A stretch of 64,000 bases of DNA from positions 25,196,001 to 25,260,000 of the forward strand of contig JARKIP010000048.1 in assembly GCA_029990175.1 (NCBI GenBank). The letters run 5' to 3'. The notes below the pieces were generated by a model that was not told the origin of the DNA, did not search any database, and saw only the letters and a list, made by a program, of their open reading frames with translations. The stretch comes from Petunia secreta. Taxonomy: Eukaryota; Streptophyta; Magnoliopsida; Solanales; Solanaceae. How positions within the stretch are numbered: the first letter of the stretch is position 1; the number at the start of each line of letters is the position of its first letter. Of this stretch, positions 55,201 through 64,000 are shown piece after piece. The translations under genes were made by a program, and so were the position numbers.

Positions 55201-56095
55201 TCGATCCGAAGAATGCGAGTCAACACAAGAGCGACTCGAGCGAGGTCGACGACTCGAACAAGGTTGACGACTAGAAAGGAGAAATGACGACACAAAGCCG
55301 AAAGCGACGCTCGACTCGAAACCGAAACTAAAATGCTATGTGTATATCCTTTTTTTAAAACTGAGAATGAAAATCTTGTATATAGAAATGCTGCCGTCTT
55401 TTGTTTTTTGTAAAGAAAAAAACCAGAACCCTTAAACTTTACAAAAATGCTAAATATATAGGAGAATTTAGGGTTTACCTTGGATGAAACCTCTGAATTA
55501 CCCTCCTTTCCTTTTGATCAATTTCTTGTGAGATAATGGTAAAAGAGGTAAAAACTACACCTCTATCATCTTTATCTCCCAAAAATCGATCAAGGGCTCA
55601 TATTGATCGAGAATTCAAACGAACGGACGAGATTGAAGATCCGTTGAGAATAAGTTAGAAACTTCCGCAATGACACAGCTGGAACAGTGTCACTCGTCCA
55701 GCGAGGACCTGTACGGAGAAGATGAGTATTTGGGTCGGGTTTCTGGTGTGGGTCGCGAAGGGGAAAACGGGTTGGGGAATTGGGAATTCGGGTCGCGGGT
55801 GAGGGGGTCGGGTTTGAAGGAAACTGAAGAATGAAGCGTGTGTGTATAGGTGTGAGATATGTATATTTGCGTGACTAGGCTAAATTTTAGGGCATAGAAC
55901 GATTATAGCCTCTTTCCAATATAATTATGTAAATGGAGGAATTGTATAGAATAAGCTGAAATTAAGGCTACGCATTGCAATTTTAGCCACCTTTAACTAA
56001 AATTTATAAATTACCTTTAATTTTCAAAATTGATTTTAATTTAAAAATAATTAGGCTTTTATTTGAAATTTTCGGGACAAAATTGGGTGTCAACA
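51659..56095 (-). repeat. 3' LTR of the Ogre element (4437 bp)
   Basis: On the minus strand it starts TGTTGACACCCAATTTTGTC right after the polypurine tract and ends TTTTGGGGTTCAACA. The target site adjacent is CTGGT (51654-51658). The large solo LTR at 18914-31817 has the same ends. The interior is non-coding, with an AAAT-rich stretch and C/A-rich blocks (54.0-54.8 kb). Confidence 0.92.
51990..52480. repeat. (AAAT)n-like low-complexity tract in the Ogre LTR
   Basis: Runs of AAATAAAT and TTAATTAAAT with few other bases. No coding or structural meaning seen. Confidence 0.9.
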
Positions 56096-56112
56096 GCTGC
56101 CCCTCTTTACCC
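56096..56112 (-). promoter_or_regulatory. Polypurine tract of the Ogre element
   Basis: The minus strand reads GGGTAAAGAGGGGCAGC immediately before the LTR TGTTGAC. It is the primer for plus-strand synthesis. Confidence 0.85.
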
Positions 56113-56235
56113 GGAAAAGGATGAAAGAGTTTTTAGGGTAAAGAAGTTGACGAGAAACCGATTTTGTCATGATAACGCCAAGCACTTTGATTCCAAAAGC
56201 CAAAGTGCGAGGGTTATGGATATGGCCGAACTCTG

Positions 56236-58811
56236 GTTTCCGAGGTTCCTACATATCTCTGGCTGAAAGAGAATCAGGCCATATGTAGTTCAACGACACT
56301 TAGACACGAAAACTCGCACGATTGACAAAGAAAGGACGCACGAATAGGAAAGAATTCAAACTGACGCCTAATCTGAAATGAAAGATTAGGTAAAACTTGC
56401 TTGTTCGAGTGTGATTCTTCAGATCCTCGTTGACGAGTCTAGCTCATATCAACGATTGCCCCAGTTCACTGCTAAGAAAAAGTTCCACATTATGCTCCAA
56501 ATGCTGTTGCGATGCCGCTAAAATTCTGTAAAGACTTAACAAACGGTAAGCGAGCAACTGCTAATACACTATGATAATTGAAATAAGAAATAAATAAAGG
56601 TATAATATAAAATTGTAAATGCTGGTTGTGACGCTCAATAATTTTTCTCTCGATCAACTGACGAGATGCTCCGCCCGGAGAACCTCTAGGCTGATCATTA
56701 TTCTGAAACAGTAAAGTAAGACAATAAGTAAAACGAAAATGAATTGTAAAAATGCAAGGCTTTCATAAGATAAGTTGACTAACGAGACATGATGTCTCAA
56801 GTCGAATCATGCATTTCAAATACAATATGTCAATATTGCAAGACAACCGACATTGCGAAGCACTCCGAAAGTGGTGCTCCAGCCAACTTGCCTTAAACTA
56901 TCAATCTACTTTAAACATAACATGCCAACATTGCAAGACAACCGACATCGCGAAACACTCCGAAAATGGTGCTTCAGCCGACTTGTCTTAAACTATCAAT
57001 CTATTTTAAATATAAAATGTCGATATTGCGAGACAACCGACATCGCGAAACACTCCGAAAATGGTGCTTCAGCCGGCTTGTCTTAAATTATAAATAAATG
57101 CCAATATCGCAAGACAACCGACATCGCGAAACACTCCGAAAATGGTGTTCCAGCCGACTTGTCTTAAACTATCAATCTATTTTAAATATAAAATGCCGAT
57201 ATTGCGAGACAACCGACATCGCGAAACACTCCGAAAATGGTGCTTCAGCCGACTTGTCTTAAATTATCAATAAATGCCAATATCGCAAGACAACTGACAT
57301 CGCGAAACACTCCGAAAATGGTGTTCCAGCCGACTTGTCTTAAACTATCAATAAATGTCAATATTGTAAGACAACCGACATCGCGAAACAATCCGAAAGC
57401 GGTGTTCCAGCCGACTTGTCTTAAACTATCAATAAATGCCAATATTGCAAGACAACCGACATCGCGAAACACTCCGAAAATGGTGTTCCAGCCGACTTGT
57501 CTTAAACTATCAATAAATGCCAATATTGTAAGACAACCGACATCGCGAAACAATCCGAAAGCGGTGTTTCAGCCGACTTGTCTATCAATATCGCGAGGTG
57601 AATTCTGTAACAATGTTAAGATTCGAGAAAAGAAAAGCGCCGCCTTTTCGGCAATAATCCAATGTAATGCTTAGATGTCAAGCCAACTCATTTGCATTGT
57701 CAACTTGATTGGTGTTGCTTGCATGGATAGTGGTGTAAAGTTTTGAATGCTCTCTTCAGTTCATATTGAGTCTGATGTTCAATTCTTTGAATGCGCGTTC
57801 AATAAATTGTTCATCCATAGTGCGAATGATCCTCCCATTGCAAGCTTTCCGGTTCCTGCTCTCAAAGAAAAATTTGTTAGTTTTGGGGAGGGGTGTTTGA
57901 TTTGTGCTGATTCATCTTGAATTCGCTGCTATCGCTTCCTCTTCTTCGTGAGACTTGGGCTTTGAAAACCATCCTCGGAAACTTGGTTTATGAACTCAAT
58001 AGTATAACTCATCTTAATATAGAGGCAAAATAGAATAATTTGATAAAATAGTAAGCAAGCAATCATTGATATGCAAGTGCAAAGTTTATAATGCATGTAA
58101 AATTCCTGCTTTAACTCAAACCCATGACATATTTCGAAACAAACTGAACATCCTTTGTATTGCAACTTGTGCCAATCTTGAATACTTTCAGAACTTTGCT
58201 GTTTCATCCGTTGATAAGCAAACCAATTCTTGCAAAGATTTGCCCCAGTTATGAACTTCCAAATCTTCAACTCATTTTGCAAAATTTTGCCTCAGTTGAT
58301 ATCTTTCAAATCTTCAAATTATCTTGCAAAATTGCCCAAGTTTTATCCTCCATATCTTTGAATTATCTTTGCAAAAATTGCCCCAGTTGCTTGCCTTAAG
58401 GGAGGCTGAAAATTTTAATATTATAGAGTCGAGCCCGTTAAGAGCGCCTACGTATCCCTCCACGGGAATCAGACCGTGCGTAGTTCTGCTTACATAAAGA
58501 TTTTTGGGAAAGTATGGCAATCTAAGTACGAAGCCGTATCCGAATTGGAAAATCCACACATCTGCCCAGATGCATAGTTCGGCATTACATCATAAAAGAT
58601 AAATAAGCCTAAAGTGTTACAATATTTTGACCGAATCCGACGGGGATTGCCTACTTATCCTGTTGCCATTCCAGGAATCAGGTCAGAAGTAGTTCAAATT
58701 TACACAAAAGAGGGAATAGGGGAAATCCTTATATCAAAGCAACCAAACTCTATGTGAGTTACTACGTATCCCGCCTTGGGACTCAGGTCACGCGTAGTTC
58801 GCATTACATCA
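56236..58811 (-). other. Four dispersed hairpin motifs, CTACNTATC ... GNAGTTC type, in the Ogre 3' UTR
   Basis: The arms are at 56249-56256/56281-56288, 58448-58455/58476-58483, 58651-58658/58685-58692 and 58762-58769/58790-58797. Each has CTAC-N-TAT on one side and N-GTAG on the other, with a conserved AATCAGG (ACTCAGG in the last) in the loop side. The base at arm position 5 changes as A-T, G-C, T-A and G-C, keeping the pair. Confidence 0.75.
56815..57600 (-). repeat. Nine-copy tandem array in the Ogre 3' UTR, alternating 81-82 and 94-95 bp units
   Basis: The core AAGACAACCGACATCGCGAA, then ACACTCCGAAAATGGTG and AGCCGACTTGTCTTAAACTA, recurs with starts near 56826, 56921, 57016, 57098, 57192, 57274, 57355, 57436 and 57517. 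Four spacings are 94-95 and four 81-82; the longer units carry about 13 extra bases (CTATTTTAAATATAA-like). It makes long spurious open frames on both strands. Ogre 3' UTRs are known to generate tandem and satellite repeats. Confidence 0.92.
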
Positions 58812-58848
58812 AAGGTTACATTCAAAACCATGCTAACTTGCGATCGCC
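57601..58848 (-). other. Ogre 3' UTR between pol and the tandem array
   Basis: Non-coding. It contains three of the hairpin motifs and, at 58190-58390, four decayed copies of a roughly 55-bp unit with TTTGCAAAATTGCCCCAGTT and ATCTTCAAATTATC. No gene is supported. Confidence 0.7.
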
Positions 58849-60525
58849 TCAAACATAGCATCTTTTAACGGCATCTGCGTTGATTGCTTTTGGCCAAACT
58901 TGACCATCCATTTCTGCCAGAATCAGTGCTCCTCCGGATAAAACCCGATGAACCACATATGGACCTTGCCAATTCGGTGCAAATTTGCCCCTTGCTTCTT
59001 CTTGATTAGGAAAGATCTTCTTTAACACCAATTGCCCCGGTTTAAAGTCTCTCACTCTCACTTTCTTGCCAAAAGACTTGATCATGCGATTTTGATAAAG
59101 TTGCCCGTGACAAATTGCATTCACTCTTTTCTCATCAATAAGCATCAACTGTTCACATCTGATCTTCACCCATTCAGCATTTTCCACTTCAGCTTCTTGA
59201 ATGATTCTCAAGGAAGGAATTTCTACCTCCGCGGGTAAGACTGCTTCTGTGCCATACACCAAAAGATAGGGAGTTGCCCCAGTTGAAGTTCTAGTGGTGG
59301 TGCGGTACCCAAGAAGTGCAAAAGGCAACTTTTCATGCCAATCTCTATAATTATCAATCATCTTGCGGAGAATACGCTTGATGTTCTTATTTTCCGCTTC
59401 AACAGCTCCATTCATTTGAGGACGGTATGCAGTAGAGTTGCGATGAGTAATCTTGAAGCTTTCACAAGTTGCTCTCATCAAATCACTATTCAAGTTTGCA
59501 CCATTATCAGTGATGATTGATTCAGGAACTCCGAATCTACAAATGATATTGTTGCGCACGAAATCTGTCACCACTTTCTTGGTTACAGACTTGTGAGAAG
59601 TTGCTTCCACCCACTTGGTGAAGTAATCAATATCCACTAAAATAAAGCGATGTCCATTTGAAGCGGCCGGTTCAATAGGACCAATAACATCCATTCCCCA
59701 AGCAACAAAAGGCCAGGGAGAACTCATTGCATGAAGTTCGGAAGGAGGTCTTTTGATCATATCTCCGTGAATTTGACATTGATGGCATTTCCGCACAAAC
59801 TGAACACAATCAGTTTCCATAGTTAGCCAAAAATAACCGGCTCTCAAGATCTTCTTTGCCAATACAAAACCATTCATATGCGGCCCACAAACTCCCGCAT
59901 GCACTTCCGCAAGCAATTTATTTGCTTCAACTGCATCAACACATCTTAAGAGTCCTGAGTCTGGGGTCCTCCTATATAGGATTTCACCGCTTAGAAAGAA
60001 TTGATTTTCTAACCTCCGAATGCTCTTCTTTTGGACACTTGTTGCATTTTCAGGATAACTCCCAACCTTGAGATAATTCTTGATATCAAAATACCAAGGA
60101 TGGCCATCTCGCTCTTCCTCAACTTGAAAACAATAAGCTGGCCTATCATGTAATTCAATTTCGATAGGATCAATATAATTCTTGTCAGGATGTTGGATCA
60201 TGGAAGATAACGTTGCCAAAGCATCGGCAAACTCATTTTGAAGTCTTGGAACATGCTTGAACTCAATCTTTGCGAGCCTTTTGCACAATTCCTTGACACA
60301 ACGCAAATAAGGGAGAATCTTTGCATTCTTGGTGTTCCACTCGCCCTGTACTTGGTGAATCAACAAGTCGGAATCCCCAATCACTAAAAGTTCTTGAACA
60401 TTCATATCAACTGCCAATCGAAGACCCAAAATGCACGCCTCATATTCAGCCATATTGTTAGTGCACGGAAATCTGAGCTTGGCCGAAACAGGGTAATGCT
60501 GACCCGTTTCAGAAATTAAGACAGC
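58849..60525 (-). CDS. pol: End of archaeal-type RNase H and complete integrase of the Ogre element
   Basis: The frame is open from just after the TGA at 60526-60528. It holds the second half of the extra RNase H (MAEYEACILGLRLAVDMNVQ, VIGDSDLLIHQVQGEW) and then a complete integrase. The zinc domain has HAGVCGPHMNG and CHQCQ. The catalytic core has Asp in ILVDIDYFTKWVEA, Asp in IITDNGANL and Glu in NGAVEAENKNIKR. The C-terminal module is ARGKFAPNWQGPYVVHRVLSGGAL, and the frame ends at 58849-58851. The integrase would insert element DNA into chromosomes. All three catalytic residues are present, but it could only be made if the upstream stop were bypassed. Confidence 0.9.
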   Translation of the reverse strand, partial: AVLISETGQHYPVSAKLRFPCTNNMAEYEACILGLRLAVDMNVQELLVIGDSDLLIHQVQGEWNTKNAKILPYLRCVKELCKRLAKIEFKHVPRLQNEFADALATLSSMIQHPDKNYIDPIEIELHDRPAYCFQVEEERDGHPWYFDIKNYLKVGSYPENATSVQKKSIRRLENQFFLSGEILYRRTPDSGLLRCVDAVEANKLLAEVHAGVCGPHMNGFVLAKKILRAGYFWLTMETDCVQFVRKCHQCQIHGDMIKRPPSELHAMSSPWPFVAWGMDVIGPIEPAASNGHRFILVDIDYFTKWVEATSHKSVTKKVVTDFVRNNIICRFGVPESIITDNGANLNSDLMRATCESFKITHRNSTAYRPQMNGAVEAENKNIKRILRKMIDNYRDWHEKLPFALLGYRTTTRTSTGATPYLLVYGTEAVLPAEVEIPSLRIIQEAEVENAEWVKIRCEQLMLIDEKRVNAICHGQLYQNRMIKSFGKKVRVRDFKPGQLVLKKIFPNQEEARGKFAPNWQGPYVVHRVLSGGALILAEMDGQVWPKAINADAVKRCYV

Positions 60526-61374
60526 TCAAATACCAACACCTTTGAAATTTGCTGCTCCGTCAAAGAAAAGACGCCAACCATCATATTCGGAAGAGATGTC
60601 TTCGCCCAGAAACAAGACCTCTTCATCGGGAAAGTAAGTTCTCAATGGTTCATAACTGTCATCAACAGGATTTTCAGCTAAATGATCCGCCAATGCTTGT
60701 GCCTTTACCGCCTTTTGGGTGACATAAACTATGTCAAATTCACTCAACAAAATCTTCCATTTTGCTAATTTTCCCGTAGGCATCGGTTTTTGGAAGATGT
60801 ACTTCAAAGGATCCATCATCGAGATAAGATAAGTTGTATATGATGAAAGATAGTGCCTTAACCTTTGTGCAGTCCAAGTCAAGGCGCAACAAGTTCGCTC
60901 CAAGAGAGTGTACCTGGCTTCATAAGGGGTGAACTTCTTACTTAGATAATAGATAGCTTGTTCTTTCTTCCCAGTCTTATCATGTCGCCCCAAGACACAT
61001 CCAAATGCATTTTCCGAGACAGACAAATATAAGATCAATGGTCTTCCGGGTTCAGGAGGAACTAACAAAGGCGGATTAGATAGATACTCCTTAATCCTAT
61101 CAAAAGCCTTTTGATAATCCTCTGTCCACTCGATAACAGCATCTTTCTTCAACAACTTGATTATTGGTTCACAAATAACCGTGGATTATACAATGAAGCA
61201 GCTTATGTAGTTCAAGCGGCCAAGAAAGCTCATCACATCCTTCCGGCTCTTTGGAGGAGGCAAGTCTTGGATAGTCTTGATTTTAGACGGATCCAATTCT
61301 ATACCCCTCCGGCTTACAATGAAACCCAACATCTTACTGGCGGGAACACCAAATGCACATTTCGCAACTTGTGA
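60526..61374 (-). pseudogene. pol: RT remnant, RNase H and start of the second RNase H of the Ogre element
   Basis: Starting after the deletion junction near 61365 the frame shows the RT thumb (GFIVSRRGIELDPSKIKTIQ, SFLGRLNYIS) and TAA at 61186-61188. Then comes the normal RNase H (LSVSENAFGCVLGRHDKTG, YTLLERTCCALTW, LADHLAENPV). WRLFFDGAANFKGVGI, the first strand of the archaeal-type RNase H, is cut by TGA at 60526-60528. Carrying two RNase H domains is a hallmark of the Tat lineage. The RT palm with its YVDD box is absent. Confidence 0.88.
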
Positions 61375-61749
61375 GTGACAACTTGTGAAGGATCAGTTGG
61401 CAACTTGTGAGTGACAAGATCGGTACTCAAACCGGGCATATCATCATAAGACCAAGCAAAGATGTCTCGATACTCGTTCAATAGTGAAATATAAGCTCTT
61501 CTTTCTTCCGAGGTCAAATGAACACTGATTCTGGTTTCTCTAACATCTTCTGAAGTCCCCAAGTTGATTGACTCGGTTTCTTCCAAGTTAGGCTTTGGTT
61601 TGTTCTCAAATTGATCCACTTCTCTTGTTATTTCATCAGGAACAAAATCTTCGTCAGACTCCCCAATACTCAATGCATCAGTACCGGTTTGTTCAGTTGT
61701 TTCGTTATATGTCACAAGCAAAGTTTCGGCAGTTTTGTTAAGTGGAAAG
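61365..61749 (-). pseudogene. pol: Start of RT region of the Ogre element, cut by a deletion
   Basis: The likely exon starts at 61749 after a splice acceptor. It encodes an acidic linker, then SEERRAYISLLNEYRDIFAW and YDDMPGLSTDLVTHKLPTDP, the conserved N-terminal edge of Tat RT. The fingers and palm that should follow are missing. GCAACTTGTGAGTGACAA is repeated at 61364-61381 and 61400-61417 at the break. The open frame as computed starts at 61811, inside the predicted intron. Confidence 0.82.
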
Positions 61750-62001
61750 CTGAAACAGAAACAAACATTAATCAAAAGCGTAAAATAAAGTAAATAATTA
61801 AAGCATAGCAAAATAATAGTAGGGGAATGCAGTGCATTTTATTTGTTTCAAAAGTCTAGTTTAGGGAGGCATACATTAAAGTAAAACATGCAGAACGTAA
61901 ACAGGTTATTTTGAAAAGACATAAACATAAACCAAAGGCGAAACACAGTTCAGGGCCTCAATCTGACTGTGACGCCAAAATAAACTAGTGATTTCATTCA
62001 C
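61750..62001 (-). other. Predicted spliced intron (252 bp) between protease and RT of the Ogre element
   Basis: The minus strand has donor GTGAATG at 62001 and acceptor TTTGTTTCTGTTTCAG ending at 61750. The intron is T-rich. The gag-protease stop codon (61998-62000) lies in its first bases, and removing the intron keeps the frame into RT. Ogre elements are known to carry an intron here. Confidence 0.75.
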
Positions 62002-64000
62002 CAAGTCTCTTCCACTAGGACACAGGTCCAATTGGCCATCGGATCCTTTGCCTCAACATTCTGCACAGGTGATTCCTCAGCATAGTCTTCAATAATAACA
62101 TTGCATTCCAAATCATCACTCAGAAACAAATTACCAACTCCTTCAATCAGATTCGGTATAATGACTTCCGGCGCTTTGACAAATGACTGGTATAAGGAAG
62201 GAAGAGGTTCTGGAATAACAATGGCTGGCTTTCTTTTGGCCTTTTCAATCTCCTTTTTGGTAGGACAGTAACACAAGCCAAAGGTACCCAGATTCTTGGG
62301 CAAACAGATGGGTTCAGTAATGCCGTTCAGATTTGCTCCCAATCCCGAACCAGGTTTGAAGCCGTTTTTCAACATTTCCACAGCAATCATCTTGGGGACT
62401 CTGGATAGGGTACCTCTCTTCGAATCATCATTAGATGCTCGGGTCACATTCATTAGCTCAACCGTGTGAAAAGTAGTCCCATCAAGTTCTGTGGCGTTGT
62501 CCACCATAGGAATTGTGGTGCTAGCATGCGTGGGGCTGCTTCCCTCGCCCTTAACCACTACTTCTTCATTATCCCATATAAATTTCACACTTTGATGCAA
62601 AGTGGAAGGGACGGCTCCGGCCATGTGGATCCAAGGTCTTCCTAATAGCATATTATTGGTAGACGGGATGTCGAATACCTGAAACTCCACAGAGAAGTTC
62701 ACAGGACCTATCTGCAGATCAAGATCAATCTCTCCAAAGGTGCACCTTTGAGCCCCATCAAAAGCCCTTGCTTTCACATTGCTCTGTCTAATTTTGCCAG
62801 CGTCAATTCCAAGTTCCTTCAGAGTTGCCAACGGACATATATTGAGCCCGGAACCACCGTCGATCAGCACCAGCCCGACAAATTTGTCCCTACATTTGAC
62901 AACAATATGCAAGGCTTTGTTGTGTGCGAGACCCTCGGGTAGAAGCTCTTCTTTGAAGAAAGACACCTTGTGAGGTTCTAAGATTTGGCCCACCAAGACA
63001 GCCAAGCTCTCACCTGTGGTTTCAGCAGGCACTTCTACTTCTTTGAGCACTTTCAGCAATGCATTTCTATGTGTTTCCGAGCTCATCAGCAAAGCCATAA
63101 TGGATATCCGGGAAGGAGTATTCTTTAAATGCTCCAGAATAGAGTATTCCTTTGATTGCATTTTCCTCCAGAAGTCCTCAGCCTCGGTGTCAGTCACTCT
63201 TCTTACAACGCCCTCCTTTTCTCCAAGGCTTTGACCCAACCTCTCAGGCGTATAGAATCTACCAGATCTGGTCATGCCTTGTGCAGCAGCAGCAGCAACA
63301 GTTACCTTTTCACTTCCGATAGGCACTTCAGAATAGTTCCAAGGAACCCTCTTGCTATCATATTGAAGGGGTGAGGCAAGCATGACGGTGACATTTGGCC
63401 TTGGGATACCCGCTAGCACCAGAATGGGAGCTCTAACTTGCACAGATACTTTGGCCTCGTTAGCAACCCTCACATTGCTAACGGGAACAATGGTCCCTTT
63501 CAAATCAAACCCCTCATCAAGGGAAATGACATTGACAGCATTGTTTCCATAGGTGGGAACAGGATTGTCTTGCACATTTGGTTGAGTTCCAGTAAGCTGG
63601 ATAGTGCCTGATTTGATCAAAGCTTCAACTCTATCCTTGAAGGCATAACACATTTCCACATCATGGCCCGCAGCCCCAGAGTGATAAACACAATGCTTAT
63701 TAACATCATACCACCTTGGAGGCGGATTTGGAGTATTGTCAGGAACAGGCTGCACAACTCCGGCGCTTCTTAGTCTTTCAAACAATTGACCATAAGATTC
63801 GGCTATAGGAGTATAGGTTTTGGGTGCTCTCCTTTCATAGCTTTGGTTAGGTCCTTGCATATTTGGACGGACAGGAGCACGGGGTTGGTAATTTTGTTGA
63901 CGAGGAGGGTATTGTTGTGGTGCTGGTGCTCGTGGTGGATAATAACCGGGTTGTGCTTGATAGACAGGATATGGAGCGGGAGGAATTTGATAGTGACTAG
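61998..64000 (-). CDS. gag-pro: Gag C-terminus and protease of the Ogre element, partial at window edge
   Basis: Open from the window edge. There is a Pro/Gln/Tyr-rich stretch, then the gag motif KHCVYHSGAAGHDVEMCYAF (about 63700-63640), a Cys/His cluster usual in Tat gag, and a long linker. The retropepsin-like domain is GLVLIDGGSGLNICPLATL (about 62890-62830), an active-site DGG variant of DSG/DTG seen in this lineage, with MLLGRPWIHMAGAVPSTLHQ downstream. A G-patch-like segment, MLKNGFKPGSGLGANLNGI (about 62375-62320), follows the protease. It terminates at 61998-62000, or reads on if the predicted intron is spliced. No internal stop is seen in 2 kb. Confidence 0.88.
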   Translation of the reverse strand, partial: SHYQIPPAPYPVYQAQPGYYPPRAPAPQQYPPRQQNYQPRAPVRPNMQGPNQSYERRAPKTYTPIAESYGQLFERLRSAGVVQPVPDNTPNPPPRWYDVNKHCVYHSGAAGHDVEMCYAFKDRVEALIKSGTIQLTGTQPNVQDNPVPTYGNNAVNVISLDEGFDLKGTIVPVSNVRVANEAKVSVQVRAPILVLAGIPRPNVTVMLASPLQYDSKRVPWNYSEVPIGSEKVTVAAAAAQGMTRSGRFYTPERLGQSLGEKEGVVRRVTDTEAEDFWRKMQSKEYSILEHLKNTPSRISIMALLMSSETHRNALLKVLKEVEVPAETTGESLAVLVGQILEPHKVSFFKEELLPEGLAHNKALHIVVKCRDKFVGLVLIDGGSGLNICPLATLKELGIDAGKIRQSNVKARAFDGAQRCTFGEIDLDLQIGPVNFSVEFQVFDIPSTNNMLLGRPWIHMAGAVPSTLHQSVKFIWDNEEVVVKGEGSSPTHASTTIPMVDNATELDGTTFHTVELMNVTRASNDDSKRGTLSRVPKMIAVEMLKNGFKPGSGLGANLNGITEPICLPKNLGTFGLCYCPTKKEIEKAKRKPAIVIPEPLPSLYQSFVKAPEVIIPNLIEGVGNLFLSDDLECNVIIEDYAEESPVQNVEAKDPMANWTCVLVEETW

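Larger units (their letters stand above)
51659..64000 (-). mobile_element. Ogre/Tat-lineage LTR retrotransposon, 3' part, continues past the window
   Basis: Diagnostic traits: a 4437-bp LTR, a polypurine tract directly before it, a second archaeal-type RNase H after the normal one, a predicted intron between protease and RT, a G-patch-like region after protease, and tandem repeats in a long 3' UTR. In known biology this combination marks the Tat/Ogre lineage. The copy is defective: RT core deleted, stops at 61186-61188 and 60526-60528. It was inserted into the RT gene of the Reina-like element. The gag start and 5' LTR are beyond 64000. Confidence 0.93.

Noticed and set aside
56815..57600. 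Possible CRISPR array because of regular repeats
   Set aside because: Plant nuclear context; units are contiguous 81-95 bp repeats with no unique spacers, inside a retrotransposon UTR.
57237..57674. 145-codon frame with repeated NIARQLTSRNTPKMVFQPTC-like units
   Set aside because: Produced by the 81-bp tandem array, whose unit length is a multiple of three; both strands stay open, so it is not a protein.

Overview
The window looks like a gene-poor, retrotransposon-dense stretch of a solanaceous plant nuclear genome. The evidence is two tau-class glutathione S-transferase remnants with the plant exon layout, a LINE tail and a SINE-like tail that share the 3' end typical of Solanaceae, and many nested Ty3/gypsy elements. 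The species cannot be fixed from the sequence. I saw no tRNA, rRNA, CRISPR or bacterial-type operon.

Layout. 1-4906 is the 3' part of a Ty3/gypsy element (element 1, plus strand) inserted in a LINE whose 3' end is 4907-5700. 5.7-11.6 kb holds a probable solo LTR, a GGT-rich simple-repeat tract, a small MITE, a degenerate tandem repeat and AT-rich DNA. From 11.6 to 33.5 kb runs one broken minus-strand locus coding for a long coiled-coil protein I do not recognise. It is split by non-autonomous LTR element A (12634-17586) and by a large Ogre-type solo LTR (18914-31817). That solo LTR itself contains a second solo LTR (21416-23750, target duplication CTACC) and non-autonomous element B (24617-30570, target duplication GGAAA). 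34.9-36.0 kb and 46.4-46.7 kb hold two broken tau GST genes on the minus strand. Between them sits a full-length Tekay-like element E (36551-45941, target duplication GTGTG). 48.8-51.7 kb is a Reina/Galadriel-like chromovirus on the minus strand, cut by an Ogre/Tat element. The Ogre/Tat 3' LTR is 51659-56095 and its body runs past the right edge.

Most unusual content. Elements A and B lack RT and integrase but share a layout I do not know from a named family: LTR, initiator-Met primer site, a GAGTG-rich leader, ORF1 (acidic Gly/Tyr/Asp-rich N-terminus fused to a retropepsin fold without its catalytic motif), a conserved stop, a splice-acceptor-like signal, and ORF2 with a DTWLYHKSV motif repeated in B. 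Element 1 carries a homologous protease with an intact DSG motif and may represent the lineage of the autonomous partner. A TTCG-N4-CGAA-type inverted repeat lies 21-22 nt upstream of the 3' LTR in four elements, and a variant has the same spacing in a fifth. The Ogre element has a predicted 252-bp intron, a dual RNase H, a deleted RT core, a nine-copy 3' UTR tandem array, and four hairpin motifs with compensatory stem changes.

No undamaged host gene is visible. Everything here is decaying mobile DNA or host genes broken by it. Boundaries supported by LTR ends and target duplications are firm; lineage names and the functions of the novel ORFs are inference.
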